Origin: Anoplopoma fimbria
Lineage: Eukaryota; Chordata; Actinopteri; Perciformes; Anoplopomatidae
Assembly: GCF_027596085.1 (NCBI RefSeq)
Contig: NC_072470.1
Location: 5,152,320-5,216,319 of the forward strand
Direction: 5' to 3'
DNA length: 64,000 nucleotides
The position numbers were made by a program, and so were the translations under genes. Shown piece by piece: positions 16,037 to 38,279 of this stretch. Under the pieces are notes generated by a model. The model was not told where the DNA came from. It saw only the letters and a list, made by a program, of their open reading frames with translations, and did no database searches. Every line of letters begins with the position of its first letter. The stretch's first letter is position 1.

Positions 16037-17864
16037 ATGAGACCTAACTTCTGCCTGACCATCCTTTGTGTGTCCATCTTTGCAGCGCTCTTCCTCACAC
16101 TGGATGCTGATAGTAAGTTTTTGTTAGTCTGTCTTCATCGCTCACTCTCAATCCGAGCAAGTCTTTGTTTCTCTGTCGCTAAGTGACGTTTTCAAGCATA
16201 GGAATCCGATGAATGCATGTTCACGATTGTAATTTTTTTTAAATGTTTCAAATGCACTTAGTATTCATCCCATATATAATCCAGAGCAGGTGTGCAGACA
16301 CACTAAAGACGGAAACAGGGCAGCATTCAAACTAAACAAGGAAATAAACCAGATTGAAAGTGAATGTGTTTGTCAAAAACTAAAGAAAATCGATGGATGG
16401 CTGTTAAACTGACAAAAAGTAAAGAAAAAGGGGCTTTGATGGTATAATGCAGTGATTCTTGTTAACTGTTTGCACCTCCGGAGGATCTTTATAGAGTATG
16501 CGTAGATGGTTGATGGAAAATATTCGTCACACTTGCATTGCATTTTTAATTATTTACATTTACGCCAGTAGAAATTTCATAAATTAAGCTTTGCCTTCAA
16601 CTCCCAAATTTAGATCATCAGACCCCGATCCCATCCACAGCTCCAACACCCAAACTCTAACATTTAGTGAAAGTTATTCAGAACTTAAACTTATTAAATT
16701 TGGTAGATTTCAGGTAGCCAGAACGAACTGCTTTAACCACAAAGACCACTTGCTGACCTGAATCTTCAGTTTTATGGCTACAGCTGCAGCATTAAAAACC
16801 CATACAGCTTTTTCGGTGATCTACAGACTGGTTTTATAAAAATCAATATAGGTCATTTTCACATCTGATATCAGATTAAATGAATGTGTTTGTTGTTTTT
16901 TCCTTTTGCAGGTGAAGATCCAGATTGTGACGTTGTAGTTAAAGTTAATCGTCACACGGTTTATGAAGCCTTGCTCGGAGAAGACCTTTGGATTAACTGC
17001 ACAGTTGAATTCTGCAACGATCCACCACCTCCAATCTCCTGGTTCAAACGTGAGACCACCGATGTCCCCGTCAATGTCAGCAGCAGCAGCCACTTTAAAA
17101 CAGAGTGGAAGATTTTAAAACATTTAGAAGGGATAGCATTTTTGATTTTCAAAAAAGTACGCAGAAACGATTCAGGCGTGTATCAGTGTCAAAGTGAAGA
17201 AAGTGTCAGTCACAACATCAAAGTCTCTGTCCACGGTGAGTGAGAGTTCATCAGTGATACATCTTCACTGGACTGAACTGGCACAATGAACCAGTCCTCA
17301 CATTGTAAAGCTCACATTTCTAACTGCTGCTGAAAAATAAATGAACGACATTTCTATCTTCATATCAGTAATAATCAACACAGCGGATGTGCTTTGTGTT
17401 ATAGATGTTGATGGGCGTACCAACGTTGCAGGGACCAATGACACAAGTAAGAATAAACTTTCGACACAGAAAGACAAAATCCACACAGATGCTATTTTTT
17501 AACTGAATGATTAATTTAGAAGCTGTCATTATTTCCCAAATAACCTGAGAGAAAATATGTCACTTTTATGTGGAGAATAAACAATCTGAATGCTTTTCAG
17601 ATCAGCTCACCACTGTTATGATGACGACTTCGAAACCGGGTAAAATAACTTAATTTACTCTCTCACAATGATATCTCTATTACAAATGCATGGGATGGGT
17701 CGAAAACAAACATTTCCTTTAAATGGCATAAATTTGATGCTCAATTAAATGTCCTCTTTTATCTTCTAGGGACTGAGGACACTTTCTGGCCGTTTGTGGC
17801 CGGTGCTGTCGGGATCGTGGTGGTTGTCCTCATAATGCTGACTTTATTTGCTTGTTCAACATGA
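16037..17864 (+). CDS. BTLA-like protein, tandem copy 3 (mosaic, tailless)
   Basis: Exons: 16037-16112 (signal peptide), 16912-17235 (Ig domain), 17405-17446 (stalk exon DVDGRTNVAGTNDT, as in btla), 17601-17639 (stalk exon QLTTVMMTTSKPG, as in copies 1-2) and 17770-17864 (membrane segment, stop TGA). All used splice sites are intact; the product is 191 aa. It ends LIMLTLFACST with no tail. The Ig exon mixes btla-type residues (CNDPPPP, FKTEW, LEGIAFLIFKKV) with copy-1/2-type residues (LWINC, WFKR, QCQS). The gene is a btla / tandem-copy hybrid with both kinds of stalk exon. A decoy or GPI-type surface protein is possible; function is unknown. Confidence 0.78.
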
Positions 17865-18057
17865 AGGTGTTAAGGTAAGAATTTTAGATTTTTACATACA
17901 GTTATTGCAGCAGACTTCCTTGCTGGAGGGTCTAATCTGAAAAACAAAAGATGAAAAAAGCCACAAAACAACAAAAATAAATACACAATACAGTACATAT
18001 TCACTTTTATGATTATGGGAAATATAACTAATCTTTCCTCTCAATAACTTTATGCAG

Positions 18058-18137
18058 GAAAATCCAGGGACACACCGAGTCGCCAGCCCTCCCATGATGC
18101 TTTGCCTACCACTCATGTCTATGAAAACGATCAGTAG
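18058..18137 (+). pseudogene. Relic tail exon of BTLA-like copy 3
   Basis: A counterpart of the copy-1 tail exon (stop TAG; YEND motif), with a tatgcag acceptor. The donor before it (gtaaga at 17875) is intact. However, two in-frame stops, TGA and TAA, precede that donor in the membrane exon, so the tail is not translated from a normally spliced transcript. Confidence 0.7.
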
Positions 18138-18327
18138 TGCCTTAAAATCAATCCGTGAAGTTAAAATGATTCATATCAAAACATTTCATTGTATTAATTT
18201 CAAGATTACAAGTAACTGATTTATTCACATATTTACTGATCTGTGTTTCTCAATAATTGGCTTTGTTTTCATGCTTTGTATTTTTATGTAGCATTCTTTA
18301 TTAATTTGATTTTCATTGCCTTTATAA

Positions 18328-22968
<4,641 letters not shown>

Positions 22969-23199
22969 TTCATCAATCACTACACTTTATACTGTAAGTG
23001 TAACATGTAGCATTAAATAATGTAGTTTTAGTTCTGTGGACGTTGTAGTAAATGACAAAAGAAAAGTGTTTCTGCACTTGCGGGATCTTCCCAGCTCGTG
23101 GAAGCAGAACCAGCGGCATTGGCTCGGTTCTGTGAAATCTCTGTTCCCTTCCTCTGCTCGCTGAGCTGGACGGCACGGTGCTGAGCAGCTAGGTCAGGC

Positions 23200-23254
23200 T
23201 CAGCGCCGCTGGACCTTCATCAAAGCAGCAGTGACGTCCAGCCTCCCAATCAGT
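23200..23254 (-). other. Candidate terminal tail exon of the first CD200-like gene
   Basis: A strong pyrimidine tract and AG (tttctctctgtttctctggg then tccag) precede a 55-nt frame on the minus strand. In phase 2 it reads LIGRLDVTAALMKVQRR and stops, which suits a short basic cytoplasmic tail. The strong donor of the membrane exon at 27792 is phase 1, so joining would need another exon. The alternative is a weaker phase-2 donor inside that exon (CAA|GTGCTT). Weakly supported. Confidence 0.25.
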
Positions 23255-23262
23255 CTGGACCC

Positions 23263-26200
23263 AGAGAAACAGAGAGAAAAGACACACAGTTAGTCAGACA
23301 GAAACTTTCCACAACGTTTCATTTCCACTTCTCGCATTAAACAATACAAATCCTTCCTCAGCAGTCTGCATGTCCTGTCGGGCTGTGCCACCCTGTTCCT
23401 GACAGAGCACCCCTGAGATTTCACCAGTAAAAGGTTGAGCTCTGGAGTGGAAAAATCAGGTAATATTGATTTATTTAAAAAGTACAATGTTACATTTATA
23501 ATAACAGAGGAAAAGCATGTCATCTCCTCCAACTTCTTAAAATAATTAGACATAAATCTTAAAAAGACTAAGAATCACGCTAGCAGGTTTCTGCAGCTAA
23601 TTGCTAAAAGGACTGGCCAAAATAATAATTCTGATTTGTTAAATTGAAGATTAAAGCTCCAACAAGTTCTCTTATTCTCAAGAAATATCTGATAATTACG
23701 GTTGGCAATAAGGCAGGAAATCAATGTTGTTTCTGCAGTTGAGCCCAGAGAAGAATGAGAGCGTCTCAGGTGCAAAAATGTCATAACATAATGAGCAGAG
23801 GTTGCATTTATGTGATATAAAATCCCACACAGGAACGCAAAAAATAGAAACACAGTAAGCACATACACGCCTGTATTCCCACTCACATCCAAAAAGACCA
23901 CATGCACTAAAATAATGAAACACTGCAGGAATTCCTCTGCCGTGATTAAAGGGCCTGCCACTCCTCAATGTGCATGTGGCAGCAATGTGAGTTATTTCGA
24001 GTTAACGAGTTATTTCGCGGTGGCCCACTTAGACTGTCAGCTGAAACAACACATGTAGCTGCAAAAGCCAATTAGAGCAAAAGTGGCAAGTTAAATGTGT
24101 GACGGAGAACCTGGGAAATAAATCAACGCTGTAGAGGCCAGAACATGTGTCTGAAAGAGAGCGTGTAGTGTGAGCAGCAGGTGTCACTATCACCCTGTTA
24201 ACACACATGGTCTGCTGCTCGGTCTTAATGTTTTCCTACCTCTAATCTCTAAGGAGCAATCATTGTTTGGTTCAGTTCTGCCATCATGACCCGATGTGGT
24301 GACTCCCCTGTGCTTCCTGTGGTGCTACAGATTAAAAGGTGCCAATGAAAACACTGGTTTTCATGAACAAACGCCTCTTATCTGAGGTTAACTCCCTGTT
24401 CTTGTAGCTGTGCCACCACTTCACCTTATAGTCTGTACATCTCAAAAAAAACAAAACATGGAAACACAAATAGACAAGCAGCATTTTACTGGAAGAACCT
24501 CGGCCCTACTTCCCAGCCGTGATCGAAGGCCGAATTGTGCCCACTGATTCAGAGGGAACCACAAAAGCCAACTTGTGGCCGGCTCGTGGTTCGACTGTGG
24601 CCGCAGACATCACAACTTTTCAGGCCGACCACAGTGGGTTTCTCTGCAGCTGAACATCTTGGCCACATTGTAAATGCACTTCATCTCTCTAACAATGGCT
24701 TAAAGGGTCAGTTCAACCCCATTTCAACAAAAGCATTCCCTCTCACATAGTGGTGTATCTAAGTCATGCAGAGGGTTCTGTGCCATCAACTCAGATATAT
24801 AAAAATTTAGTTTTTTACTCTGCTCTTCCTACTGGTTTGAAACTGGCAGAAAAAGGTGAGTTGGTCGGGAAAGGACAGTAATATTAAGTTGGTTTTTTTT
24901 CTTGTGAATTTACCACTTTAATCTCAGAAATTCTGAATATGAACACCTTACCCTGCTTTGTTTTTATTCATTTATATTTTATCTACAATGGCCCTAACAG
25001 TGCGTCAGAGTGTTTGAGTGTGTAACACATTTTTTACTCTTTTACTCTCATCGTTGCTGTTTTTTCTTGAGATTATTTAATGTTAAATAAAAATACTTCC
25101 TAGCTTTCATAAGGACTTTTTCTTTGGTAGAAAGTAATTAACCAATTTAATCCATATTAACAAGCACTGTTTCTGTAACTTTTTCTGGAAGAGTCATTTT
25201 TTAAGAAATTCATAGAGGTTTATTTCAAATGAGGTAAATTAAATCAAAACTATCCGTAGGACAAGAAACCACTTGGCATATTTTTGTAGCTTTGGTGAAT
25301 CATCGGCCATGCTTTAGTGTTACATTTAATGCGAATACTGATGTTAATACAGATTGGATCACACATATCCTAAAAGATCAGAGTTGTGCTCCATGTCTGT
25401 ACGATGTCATTTTAAAATGCCTTAACTGACAAAATGAATGAGGCCTGCTCCAAATAAGGACAGAGGCATCCCAGCTCTCCTCCCTTAAACCGCAATCTGA
25501 ATCCCATCACAGTAAAAGCCTTTATTCCTGACATACACTTCAGCCAAGCCGAGACTGGAAAGGACAGTACGCGTGTGTCTGTACAGTCGGGTGTTGTTAT
25601 CAACTGGGCAGAAACTCAACTTTGAGCTGTGTTCCTCCTTGTCACTGCTCCCTCCTCCAGGCCTCTAACGTCTGTCTTCCCCCAACAGAACGAAGGATTA
25701 GACGGAGAAAGAGGGTCTTTTCTTCAGGCTGCTAACTCACAACAATCAGCACAACCACTTGGTATTCTGCTCAGTATCCACGGAGTTGAAAATGAGGAAA
25801 GACTTTCAAGCAATGTGGAAAGTCTCAAGCAAACGGGAGGAAATCTATTTTTGCAGTTTTTCCAGCTGCCATCTATTCAAGATATCCCACAGATGCTTGA
25901 GCAAGCTCTGGTTCAACACAAAACCATAAATCACATGCAAATACAGTATTTAAGATGACAAGACTGTCCCGGAGCGTCTGACGCGTTTGGGATGTGAGAA
26001 AAACACAAACACTCTAAAATCAACAGCGTGATTGAGGCCTTTTGTTGTGGGCCAATGTGGAATTTGGAGCTCGACGAATAAAGTGACGTGTGTTTCCATC
26101 TTTGCGACATCAGGAAAAATGGGCGTATGTGCCCTTTTTATTTCTTATCATACATAAAAATAAAGAGCTGATGGGAAAAGGAAACTCATAAATCTTTTTG

Positions 26201-27747
26201 GGGAAATGAAGTGCTCTAAAAGAAGAACTTGTGACTTTTTTAGAAACCACGCAAGTATGATAAAAATATCAAACATAAACTTTATTAGTTATGACTCTTG
26301 CTGGCTCACAAATGGTGCATTGCCACTGTGGGACCGTCCTGACCTCGACACGTCAACTCCACCTTTTGTTTTTCTTCCCTTACGACTTTTGTTGGCTGGC
26401 AGAAACACCAACGTCAGCCAAGGCTTCTGTCATTGCCGCGATAACTTTGGTTCTCCCTGACGGCCCTCAGTTAGCAGAACATTTAAGATAAAGAGGAAAC
26501 GGGCCGAGGTCGACACGCCACATAATGCTGTCGCCACACTGTTCCCACGACACCCGGAGAGGATTGTGGGAAAGGTGTTAACAGGACTCAGGAGAGCGTT
26601 TATGACACATGAGTTAGCAGTGCCACCTCTGTGAGGAAAGTTGGTCAGAGCCCTGTTGACCTTTTGAGTGTGTTTTCAGAGAAATGTGAGGCATTTCATG
26701 GTTTGATGACACTCTTGCTCATTCTCACTTTTACCAACACACAGCATATTCCCTTCCTCTGAGGATTCCTTTCATACTACTGTACTTTACTAGCTGCGGG
26801 TCTGAAAAGTGAAGTTGATGCCGAGGTGACTTTAACCTGTATTCTTTCAAATGGCCAGCATGGGGCAACTCCTCTGGTACCAAAAGAAGTCTGATTGCTT
26901 CGAAGTCAATGGGAAAAATGACTTCTCACTTGATTCATTCCCTCAGTAAACATTGTAAATATGAGTTTATGGTCTCAATCACTAGTTTCAAGTCTTCTTC
27001 AAAACAGCATGATGTTCATTTAGTAAATGATGTACCTCTTTAGAGTAAAAAAGACCATAAAGCAGAGTATCCTACAGTGATTGACAGGTCTACTTTTAAC
27101 GTTTTTTTATTCATTCTACATCGTCTTTGCTCAACTTCTCCAAGGTTTTTTTGGTTTGTCTCCATGTTTATGTAACCAGTAGAAATACTTCATCATAATC
27201 ACTACGATGACAACAGGCTCTCAAAACTTGGCCAGCTAAACAGGTCACAAGTCGAACAATGCGCCGCATATCAGCAGATATTTTGTCCCATGATAGAGAT
27301 CCTGTAATGAAGAAAAGCTCATGGAAAAGAGCAATCTTAAAATGCTCAGCCTGTTTTTATAGTTCTTTCCTGAGAGCTGCCCACAACAACCTCAGTCTTC
27401 TGCTGAACTCTGAATCAGTTAAGGATTTTCTTCACCCACGTTTTCCTGAGCTGCTGGCAGCCTTTAAAAAAAACAAACATCCACCTTCACATACTCTCAT
27501 AACAGGAGTTGCAATAGTTTTTGATGACATGCTGTAATTTACTCTTTTGCAAAAACCCTGTGCACTTCCCAGAATGCCTTTTGGAAAACCACCAGAGAAC
27601 AGGCATGACCTTGATGCACACAGCTGCTGCAGACATTCGGTATTTCACCAGTACTGTTTCCTGTTTTAGGTGGATTAAATCAAATTGTAATTGAATGGCA
27701 ACCCAACAAAAGTGAACAGAAACTGTTGATACATTTTGTCCAGTCGT
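23263..27747. other. Probable intron or 3' region of the first CD200-like gene
   Basis: No exon that I can defend is present between the candidate terminal exon and the membrane exon of the CD200-like gene. The plus-strand frame at 25629-25958 has no recognised domain. No RNA gene is seen. Confidence 0.35.
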
Positions 27748-32684
<4,937 letters not shown>

Positions 32685-32759
32685 TGCACACTGAGGCTGG
32701 GATACAAACTTACACGCTGATCCAGAATCACATCCAGGCTGCAGCTGCAAACACAAACA

Positions 32760-34368
32760 CTGTCAGACACTGTCAAACCACAACCAGCAACTTACAACTA
32801 GCTTGTGGCTGCATACAAAGTAAAACATTAGCAAAGACACAAGTGTGAATGTGGAGGCTGTGATGCAGATGTACCCTCGTCAGCTGTCCAGTGTTGTGAC
32901 TTGTTTGAGCTGCTGCTGGTCAGCACAGTCGTAGCTGCATCTTACTGTCTGCTGTAATGGGAAACACGAAGCCAGAGGATGACATTAGCAATGACAGCAT
33001 CCTCGCAGCATCATCACAGATTATACTCTTTGCTTGGAAAGTGAATGAACTTTTTTTTTTGCAGCTTTGAGACAATAGTTGCCATGGTGATACTATGTGT
33101 CAGCATCAATATCAACAGCGGCTGACTCATGAAGCATCACCTGGAGGTTTTACGTGATAATCCCCAGCATGCACACCCTGGCCGGTAAACCCACAATCAT
33201 CCGGCAGCAAAACAAGCTGCAACACTTTGATGTCTAGACAGCGGCGACCTCGAGATTTCAAAATCAATACCTGAAATCCAACCTCAAAGAAATTACAAGT
33301 GGCCTTGTGTATGTGGGGGGTGCAGACACCAGATGCTGTTTGGCTTTAAACATCACATTGTGTGTTGAAGAGAATAAAAACAATTCCAAACTTATATCCT
33401 GGACATAAAGGTGGAGACAGCAGAGATCAACTGGTCTTTGATCAGACTCAACCAAACCGCCTAAAAAACCACAAGACAGACCAGGTCCAGACCTCAGAGC
33501 TTTATGGGCCTCATGTGCTCTTTTACAGTGCCAACCATCTGGCTTCAAAACATGCAGCATGCTCCTGTTGGGCAACAGTTAAATCACGTTTCCACTCCAA
33601 AAACACCACTGATGTCCCACTGCAGATCTAAACTCATCTCCAGGATTTTAATGTGAAATGCAAGCAGATACAACTGAAGGAAGGTAGTAAGTGTCACATT
33701 CAGTAGAGCTGAATGTTTTAATGTTCACCAAGAGAGGGACTGAAACCAGACTGGCAACCTCCTTAATGTTGGCATTACATCCAGATGTGCACTATAGCTG
33801 GTTTGTTCCCTGAGGACAGATGTTATGTGATTTTTCTTAAACAGATTGTTGAGGAAAAAAATGGATAAAACTTTCATGGATTTATGGAATTTTTTCACAT
33901 AATCAAGCCATTTTTTGGGACATGAATATGTGACTTGTCAGGTCATATCACAATTCAACTCAAAAGATATACAGTAAAGCTTTTCTTCAGCCAGAACTCC
34001 TCAGAAATGTTTATTAAAAGGCTGCAAACAGTAAAATATTTTGTGGCAAAGTTATAGTTAATTCGTTTCAAGTTGTTTTTTTCTAGTGTAGGTCAATGAT
34101 ACAGGTGTATGATTTCATTTTAAGGGAGCAAAACTACTCTAAAAGTTCAATATTAGTTTCTGTAAAATAAAAGTTTTAACACATCCAGATCTTCATAGAC
34201 AGGTACTGAAAAGTGTCACCAATAAAAAAGTGAGACAAACTAAAACGTGTGTGTTGACAAACAGGAATTAAGAAAGAAAGTATACAACTACTGACATTTC
34301 AAGTTACTCCGAATCAATTTTGCAGCAACTAAAACGGAGAAACTTTCACAATAAAAGACTGAACTTAC
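32760..34368. other. Intron or spacer without recognised coding sequence
   Basis: I see no exon here. It is probably the first intron of the V-V-C CD200-like gene. An A+T-rich stretch near 33840-34340 has no repeat that I can name. Confidence 0.35.
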
Positions 34369-34450
34369 CTGCTGACAGGTGAAAGACAAAGTGAGCTCCC
34401 AGTGCTTGAGGTGCTCTCTGTGCTACAGGTAGAGTGAGACTGCAGCAGGA
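34369..34450 (-). other. Candidate 5' UTR exon of the V-V-C CD200-like gene
   Basis: On the minus strand, tcacctgtcagcag is followed by a consensus donor (gtaagttc). The signal-peptide exon downstream has a good acceptor (gtgtttgcag, near 32744) before its ATG at 32684. A non-coding first exon is therefore likely. Its 5' end is not determined. Confidence 0.4.
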
Positions 34451-35203
34451 TAGTCCATGCTTCAGAGATTAAACTACGACAGAACTGCGTTGAGTTTCCT
34501 GCAGCAGCATTTCAGTCCCTGATTTCTCAAACAGCATAAACTCCTCCGCAGTATATTTGGGGAAAGTAGGACCTCCAGTGGCCATGTTGTGCATCTGTTT
34601 CTTAAAACCTGCAGCAGATATCTAATGCAAAAATGCAAGTTACATTCTGTTCGGTCCATGTTATCTTAGGGTTTCTTACTGTTGGTGTTTGAACTTCAGT
34701 ATATTCTGTTTTATCATCAAATGGAGCTCATTAAATCCTTTTCAGAGATATAAAAATATTAGATTTTAAGAGACTCTTATTTGCACAAAAACCTTATTTT
34801 GTTAAATGTTCCTTGAAGAAATTAATTATGAACACGATCTATATCCAAAGTCCATAATTGCATGCTTAAACCATAATTTTGATTACTATATGACATTTAT
34901 TTTGATTTTATGTGTGTTCTGCTGACACCTTTCTATTTGTGCTGAATGTTGCTTTAACACAAGAATCGTACACATTCAATGGTAAAATTCAGTATGAAAA
35001 TGCTTTTATTTTCATGTTTATAACAATTTGTTCATATACAAAGTACGATAAAAAACAAACAAATACAAAATACGTAAAAAACAAAGGATGCAAATACAAC
35101 AGAGAATTGGTAGAAAACAATCGCCTAAATTATAGATCCATGAACTGATACTAGCAGTTTTTGTTTTGGCACTTCCATCTTCGGGTTAATCTGTGGTTCT
35201 CTG

Positions 35204-37654
35204 CTAAAACTCAAGTTTTTTTCCTTGTGCAGATGGTTTAGGGTGGTCTCTCTTTTCATTCTTTCCAGAAGACATCCGTAGCCGTAGTTCATTCATTTTC
35301 GTCATTAAAGGTGTTCTGGGCCTTTCAGATAAAAACAATTAGTCAGAAATCATTCGGAACAGTGAGCTGGATAAACATGCAGACTATGAATACACAATGC
35401 TCCATGCAGAGTGAAGTGCATCACACGTTTGACATACGTCGAGTTACCAAGTGAAGCCCCATATTAGACAGAGGGGACTAAATTATTTTTACAAAAATGT
35501 ACAAAAAATAATTAGTACAAGTGAAAAATGAATGTATCGACTCACTCATTAGTGTCTTTCTTTTTCTCCCCAGAGTCCCTTTGAGACACACAGACAAATT
35601 CCAGAAAAGCCTCTGCTGAACAAGTATTCACTTGTGGGTTTTTTCTGAAAAGATTTAGATCAGTCATTAATATATTAACTGTGAGAAACTGAAGAAAAGG
35701 TGATGAGTTAAAAGTTAAAAGTTACCGGTTCTGGTGTTTCTGTTTATATAGGATGATGACAGCAGCAGCAGCACAAACACAGAGCAGTACCACGACCGGC
35801 ACAATGATCCAACATAACTCTGTGAGAACAGATAGAGGGAAATGAGAAAGAATAAACATTCATAAAGCAACAGATCAAATGGTCATACTGATGTGAGACC
35901 ACATTTAGAATAACTTACCAATATCCCTGTTATCAGATCCAGATTCAACATCAAAACCTGGGAGATAAAAACAAAACACATGAGCTCTAAAGTATTCATC
36001 AATCTATAAATCTGGATCTTTAGAAGTGTTTCTCACCATCAGAAGACGACCTTTTGACCTCAGGAATCGTGGCATACGTCTCTATCTGAGGACCAGAGAG
36101 CACTCGCACTGCACATCCAACCCGCGTGCGGTTGTCACAGAGACGAGACAGTACGGCTGTAGTGGTGACAGTGACTGTACCGTTGGTGTTGGTGACGCTG
36201 GTGGAGTTGCAGTCAGGGACAGACAGTGTTACTGTGGGAGCAGGTCGACCCGTGGCTGAGCAGGAGATAGCTACCGTATCAGTAGTGTTTGATTCTGTGA
36301 CATGTAGAAAGGCTTCATGCAGCTCTGCAAAGGAAATATATAGAAATGCTATTAGTGAGAATATAACAGAGAAGACAGAGATTTATGAAAGTGTCTGCAA
36401 TAACGCAGCAATGTTCTTACCATAGAGCTGGAGGCATGTTCTACCAGCGAGAGCACCATCAGGGTAGGCGTTAAACAAACAGCGGTAGCATCCTTTATCT
36501 TGGTCCCTCACGTTCCTGATAACTATGGAGCTGTTCTGCAGTCCAGCATCTTTGAACTCCACTCTTCCTTGAAATTCAGGGTTCACTTTCTGACCAAAGT
36601 GTTTGTTGTAAGTAGCGAGATCTTTCTTCCCCTCAGGTAGGATTTTCTGCCACGTGACTTGCACGACATCTTTGGACTGCATCAACTGACAGTTCAGGCG
36701 GGCGTTGTCTCCCACAGCTGCCATGACAGTCTGCTGGGATTCGATCAGAGCTGTTTGACCTGCAGGAAACACAACCTGTGCATTAAAAGATACTCAACAG
36801 AATTCACTTCACAGGGCAAATCATGTTTGAAATAGGATTCTCATCAGAAATCTGTCTGCATGGCACAAAATAAAGTGGATAACTATGTTCAGGCCATCTT
36901 GCACTGCATAACAGTAAAATACACCAATACACACTGGAAAAACATACTTATAGATCGTTTGAAATAGGATTCTCATCAGGAATCTGTCTGCATGGCATAT
37001 TCTATGGTGTGTCACTGCACACCATAGAATATAATTGTTTATCAACTTACTATTGGTCTTATTGTTTTTATTATAACTATTATCATTAGTTTTGGTATGA
37101 AGATCATGGCTATAAATATTCATATGGAATCTGACCCTAATAAATCCCCTCCTTGTGGTCTGGCAGAAATAGCAGTGAAATAAACACAAAACAAACATAA
37201 ATCCCCATTAAGTAATATAACACTATTGAAAACATTGTTGTAGAAACGGAGAAGTGAAATTTTAATTCATACCAGTAATAAATTAAATAAGGCAGAAATA
37301 ATAATAATAATAATAAAAATACTGAAAAGATCAGCAGGATATAACAGCTCAGTGCAGTAATCGATACTGTAAGACCAATTCAGTGATGAAGTCTTATTAA
37401 TAAAAGGCATTTGTTTCTCATGCAAAATATTATACATAATATTCAGTCATCGATGCAATCATATTAGGCACCAAAAACGAAACTACAATAAACAGACAAG
37501 ATTCAACCAGTTGTGCTTTAATTTAAATGGAATAAAATATCACACAGTCTGATTATAAAGCTCGGTCATAAACATCTTACTGTATCATCTTTTCCTTACA
37601 TTTGTGAAAGACTCCCAACGCACAAACTAAGTGTATGACTGCACGGTGTGTCAT
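35204..37654 (-). CDS. CD200 (OX-2)-like membrane glycoprotein, duplicate A
   Basis: Seven exons on the minus strand: 37600-37654 (signal peptide MTHRAVIHLVCALGVFHK), 36421-36759 (V domain), 36037-36324 (C domain), 35919-35957 (stalk FDVESGSDNRDI), 35726-35819 (membrane segment CWIIVPVVVLLCVCAAAAVI then ILYKQKHQNR), 35546-35644 and 35204-35321 (tail, ending KKLEF). All borders are GT-AG in register; the product is 343 aa. The V domain matches CD200 closely (VQVTWQK, GLQNSSIVIRNV, DKGCYRCLFNAYPDG). The C domain has the CSATGRPAPTV signature, but the usual core Trp is Leu (TVTLSV). It carries extra cysteines at PDCNST and RLCDN. The tail is longer than in mammalian CD200 and lysine-rich, without a clear tyrosine motif. 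Duplicate B lies about 7.6 kb to the right. Confidence 0.85.
36997..37032. repeat. Perfect 14-bp inverted repeat (hairpin) in duplicate A intron 1
   Basis: The arms atattctatggtgt (36997-37010) and acaccatagaatat (37019-37032) are perfect reverse complements around the 8-base loop gtcactgc. Just before it, a roughly 40-base segment (aggattctcatcag ... tctgtctgcatggca) occurs twice, at about 36829 and 36958. The related intron of duplicate B has one copy of the segment and no left arm. Confidence 0.85.
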
Positions 37655-38091
37655 CTTGGCTGCAGACTGATGTGAGTTTTACCGCCTGAAACTTTGAACC
37701 TTATCAGTGCTTTTCTTTTTGAAATGATGTCCGTGTCACATGATTTACATCCAGGTAATTTAAGGGCGGTGCTATAACTGGACAGAGACATACACACCTG
37801 GATAAACAACTACTTTCCATGCAAATGAATGGAATAAATGATAACAATAAATAGTTGTTCATTATTTTTAATACATTATATTATGTGCAGAATAACCTTT
37901 TAGTCTTTATATGATGTATACAATCAGGACTGTATGCAGGGTAACTTCCAGGTGAATTCTTCTTCTTTGGTGTTTTTAGGATCCCCTATTTCCCATTTCT
38001 GCCACCTGGTGGAGCTAGTTCGTTACTGCGCCCTTTTCAGTCTAGAGCCCAGCCATTCTACATGTAGGTATCAGCTTTAGAGGTCATGAAC

Positions 38092-38279
38092 ATACATACA
38101 TACATACATACATACATACATACATACATACATACATACATACATGCATGCATACATACATACATACATACATACATACATACATACATACATACATACA
38201 TACATACATACATACATACATACATACATACATACATACATACATACATACATACATACATACATACATACATACATAC
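38092..38279. repeat. (CATA)n microsatellite split by a retrotransposon
   Basis: About 188 bases of tetranucleotide repeat with a CATG interruption. The array resumes at 41715 on the far side of the LTR element, so the element inserted into a longer array. The Met-Tyr-Val-Cys frames here are artefacts. Confidence 0.95.

Larger units (their letters stand above)
10068..18327 (+). repeat. Tandem array of three ~2.7-kb BTLA-like gene units
   Basis: Homologous unit starts lie near 10068, 12728 and 15425, and the matching start codons at 10678, 13340 and 16037, giving periods of about 2662 and 2697 bases. Promoters, introns and 3' flanks are nearly identical between units. The array starts inside the 3' flank of btla and ends near 18327, after gttttcattgccttt. 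Unequal crossing-over is the simplest origin. Confidence 0.93.

Noticed and set aside
23575..23961. 128-residue hydrophobic minus-strand frame
   Set aside because: It has no recognised family and no matching splice phase to the CD200-like gene.
25629..25958. 109-residue plus-strand frame
   Set aside because: No domain, signal peptide or splice context is recognised. It is likely a chance frame in intron or intergenic sequence.
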